NCBI RefSeq assembly: GCF_023650515.1
Contig: NZ_CP096016.1
Location: forward strand, 676,513 to 740,512
DNA: 64,000 nt
Direction of reading: 5' to 3'
From: Alkalimarinus coralli
Lineage (GTDB): Bacteria; Pseudomonadota; Gammaproteobacteria; Pseudomonadales; Oleiphilaceae
This document shows positions 61,630 through 64,000 of the stretch, one piece after another (the first letter of the stretch is position 1; every line of letters starts with the position of its first letter). The notes under the pieces are model-generated. The model searched no databases. It saw nothing but the letters and a program-made list of their open reading frames with translations, and was not told the DNA's origin. Both the position numbers and the translations under genes were made by a program.

Positions 61630-63771
61630 ATGGGGCTTGCGGCTAAGCAGGGTAATTGCAGTGTAGCACTGTTAAGAGGTGCTGCTATTATTTTATTGTC
61701 GGTGCTGGCGGCGTCTTGCACGTTGATTCCACAAGAAGAATTTCTCCCGCCTCCGCCACTAAGGGCGGAGCCCATTGGTGTGGCAGCGCAAAAAACGACC
61801 CAGCATGAAAGTGTCGAACCCACAGATCAAGAGAAAGATGAAAAACGTAAAGTTAAGCATCGGTTTGAGCGGCCTCCAGTATCCGCTGATCGGCAAGTGC
61901 GAACTCAGCTACTTGAAGATGACCCGCTTTTCCCGGTTGATGAGCCGGCAAATATAAATATGAGCTTTGGTGATCTACCTTTACCCGTATTTATTAATGA
62001 AGTATTTGCCAATCAGTTATCGCTAGACTTTGAAATGGCGCAGGATGTTGCCAATAAGCAAGACTTAGTAACATTGCGCATTACAGAGCCTAGAAACAGG
62101 CAGGACATTTTTAATCTAAGTCGACAAATCCTGGCTAATTACGGAGTGTTAATTGTTCGTCAGGGAGATGTTTTGCGTTTTGTATTAGGTACCGCACCAG
62201 GCATTTCATCAGAGCCGCCTCTTATTGTTACGGGTACGGCGTTACCCAGTGTGCCATCAACCCATCGGCCAATATTTTTAATTAGAAGTTTAAAAGTTAT
62301 CAGTAATAGTGATGCGTATAGCATGCTAAAGACAGTCTTTGAAAAACAATCGTTGAAAGTGGCTCGGGATAACTCGCGCAATGCGGTTACCTTGCAGGGG
62401 GCGCCAGATATTGTAAAAAGAGCGGCTGCAGTGCTTGATCTGATAGACAAACCAAAAATGAAAGGTCGGCATAGTTTGCGAATAGAGCCGATGTATACGG
62501 ATGCAGAAACACTATCAAAAGGGCTTGTGTCCGCCATGGAGCCCCAAGGGTATGATATTGGTAATACCTCAAAAAACACGACATTAGTGCCAATCAATGA
62601 ACTTAATGCGTTGTTTGTATTTGCGCCCAATGAAGAGATCTTATCGATTGTTCGCCAATGGGTCGAACAATTGGACAGAGTTGTTCAAAAGCCAAATCAA
62701 AAAGATGGTTTTTATTGGTATAAGGTAAAGAATACTGGTGCTATACAGTTATCCGAAACGCTTAATGCAATAATGGGGAATAGTTCAGGTCGTACGGGGG
62801 AACGTGCGAGTCAGGGTAAAGGTGAGGCTAGCTCAAAAAAAACAACAACGTCTTCAATAGCGGTTGCGGCTTCTTCTCGCAAGAGTGGAAGTTTTGTGGT
62901 GGATCAGGCAAGGAATATGTTGCTTTTCCGGGGTGAAGCTGCTCAGTGGCAAGAAATACTGCCTTTAATTCATGACTTAGACAAAGCGCCAGCGCAAGTA
63001 ATGGTTGAGGTGGTTGTGGCTGATGTAACACTTTCTGAAACATTCAAATTTGGCGTGGAGTGGTCTGTTGACGGGGCTTTAGGTAGTGTGAGTAGCTTGT
63101 TTGGTGATGGTGGAGCCGGTGCAGGTATTGGCGGGACAGGGCTAAAGTGGGCTTATTTAAGTAGTTCTGGGGCTACTCGAATTGCTTTAAACGCCTTTGC
63201 GAGTGACAATAATGTGTCGATATTGCAAACGCCTAAGGTGCTAGTTAGAAGTGGGGAGACTGCTAGTGTAAATGTGGGTGAGAAAATCCCGGTATTAACG
63301 TCTAGAACTGCTGAAGATGAAATTATCGACGGAGATAGTGCTGTTTCACAGCAAATTGAATATCGCGATGTGGGTATTAAGTTAACGGTAACGCCTACCG
63401 TTTTTTCGGGTGGTAGAATAGATATGGAGGTATCTCAAGATGTGAGCGCCTCAACAGGGGATGCAAGTACGCCTTCTCTTACACCGATTATCACAACGCG
63501 TAACATAGAGACCAATTTAAGTCTGCATGATGGCGGTTCCGTTTTGCTGGGGGGGTTGATTACTAAAAATCAGTCAAAGGGAAACTCTCGCGTGCCTATA
63601 CTGGGAGATATCCCATGGATAGGGCAATTATTTAGAACTGATAGCACGCAGGCAGGTTCAACAGAGTTAATGATACTCATTGTGCCTTACCTTATAGAGG
63701 AACCAGGTCAAGCAGAGGCGTTGACGCGTTCCTTTCGCGAGCAATTGCAGTTGCATCCGGAGAATATTTAA
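61630..63771 (+). CDS. gspD: Type II secretion secretin GspD (lipoprotein type)
   Basis: I chose the ATG at 61630 (713 residues) because AAGGGG (61615-61620) precedes it and a lipoprotein signal follows, with lipobox LAASC (Cys30 from this start). The frame is open 40 codons further up to a GTG at 61510. N-domains (about 90-330) are followed by the secretin core with LQTPKVLVRSGETASVNVGE, VGIKLTVTPTV, LLGGLITKNQSKGNSRVPIL and GDIPWIGQLFR. It forms the outer-membrane channel. Self-lipidation, as in XpsD, would replace a GspS pilotin. Confidence 0.92.
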   Translation: MGLAAKQGNCSVALLRGAAIILLSVLAASCTLIPQEEFLPPPPLRAEPIGVAAQKTTQHESVEPTDQEKDEKRKVKHRFERPPVSADRQVRTQLLEDDPLFPVDEPANINMSFGDLPLPVFINEVFANQLSLDFEMAQDVANKQDLVTLRITEPRNRQDIFNLSRQILANYGVLIVRQGDVLRFVLGTAPGISSEPPLIVTGTALPSVPSTHRPIFLIRSLKVISNSDAYSMLKTVFEKQSLKVARDNSRNAVTLQGAPDIVKRAAAVLDLIDKPKMKGRHSLRIEPMYTDAETLSKGLVSAMEPQGYDIGNTSKNTTLVPINELNALFVFAPNEEILSIVRQWVEQLDRVVQKPNQKDGFYWYKVKNTGAIQLSETLNAIMGNSSGRTGERASQGKGEASSKKTTTSSIAVAASSRKSGSFVVDQARNMLLFRGEAAQWQEILPLIHDLDKAPAQVMVEVVVADVTLSETFKFGVEWSVDGALGSVSSLFGDGGAGAGIGGTGLKWAYLSSSGATRIALNAFASDNNVSILQTPKVLVRSGETASVNVGEKIPVLTSRTAEDEIIDGDSAVSQQIEYRDVGIKLTVTPTVFSGGRIDMEVSQDVSASTGDASTPSLTPIITTRNIETNLSLHDGGSVLLGGLITKNQSKGNSRVPILGDIPWIGQLFRTDSTQAGSTELMILIVPYLIEEPGQAEALTRSFREQLQLHPENI

Positions 63772-64000
63772 ATTTTTGCTTGGCTTGCAGCTGGTTTTGG
63801 CGTAAGTTAACCGTGAAATTGATGGATTTGGCTCACGTTTGGTGTTCTTTATAAATGGGATGCAAACGTGGGCCGATACAGTGATGGGAATATATAGAAA
63901 AGGATACATTGCGTTGCAAAAAAAAACTTGCATGTTTGCGAATGTCTCCTCTACAATTCTCGTTGTTAGCAGGCGGAGCGCTTCGTCTGCGATTATTTTT
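63772..64000. other. Right-edge gap with a strong promoter candidate
   Basis: No gene is supported in these 229 nt. A run of A (63918-63926) is followed by TTGCAT (63928-63933) and, 18 nt on, TACAAT (63952-63957): an UP-element-like region with a -35 and -10 on the + strand. The transcribed part lies outside the window. Inverted GCAGGCGGAGC and GCTTCGTCTGC follow near 63970. Confidence 0.4.

Noticed and set aside
63667-63933. 88-codon frame on the - strand over the gspD end
   Set aside because: It is a shadow of gspD and the promoter region, without a ribosome-binding site.

Overview
The window reads as chromosomal DNA of a free-living, probably marine, gammaproteobacterium. The evidence is a PilA/B/C/D type IV pilus locus next to coaE and yacG, two sigma-54 promoters, an Xps-type type II secretion operon, TrmO, LrgAB, a YeiW-like Cys-cluster protein and moderate GC with Shine-Dalgarno starts. 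I cannot name genus or species. There are no rRNA or tRNA genes, no CRISPR array and no prophage. One complete IS3-family element and one small non-autonomous element (MITE) are present, each with target-site duplications.

Layout. 0-7 kb: tail of a MalT-like LuxR regulator, a YkvA-like protein, a Bax-type glucosaminidase, a large lipoprotein of unknown role, a YfaZ-like outer-membrane protein, a DUF3187-like protein and an ArsR repressor divergent from a DUF2892 membrane protein with a visible operator/promoter. 7-12.5 kb: a two-receiver hybrid histidine kinase, a YeiW-like protein, a 140-bp MITE, a PilZ protein and a coupled lrgA-lrgB-trmO operon. 12.5-18.5 kb: HIT protein, yacG, coaE, pilD, pilC, pilB, and the divergent sigma-54 pilA gene. 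18.5-37.7 kb: a glycan locus on the + strand. It opens with a membrane GT-C/TPR protein that may be a pilin glycosyltransferase, followed by a polyprenyl-phosphate-type GT2, GT4 enzymes, an AsnB amidotransferase, neuB-neuC-neuA for CMP-sialic acid, a 2-hydroxyacid dehydrogenase, methyltransferases, a propeller-like protein, a Wzx-like flippase and a capsule-type glycosyltransferase. The last gene carries a C10 tract.

37.7-45.7 kb: an IS3 element, a 56-residue protein gene behind a strong sigma-54 promoter, an AMP-phosphorylase/PRPP-synthetase-like operon, two beta-CASP metallo-beta-lactamase RNases and ComEA. The small gene and the second beta-CASP gene share a two-site palindromic motif upstream, which suggests one regulon. 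45.7-53.3 kb: nucleotide-sugar genes (a UDP-GlcNAc 4-epimerase type and rmlB, rmlA, rmlC, rmlD) alternate with three toxin-antitoxin-like pairs (MntA/HepT, ParD/ParE-type and a HEPN/MNT pair in reverse order), then cysC. 53.3-63.8 kb: a type II secretion operon in the order E-F-G-H-I-J-K-L-M-N/C-D, as in xps of Xanthomonas; its prepilin peptidase is probably PilD at 13.8 kb.

How it fits together: most of the window builds or exports cell-surface material (pili, sialylated and rhamnosylated glycan, secreted proteins). The least explained parts are the sigma-54/AMP-phosphorylase/beta-CASP module and the toxin-antitoxin pairs interleaved with rhamnose genes.
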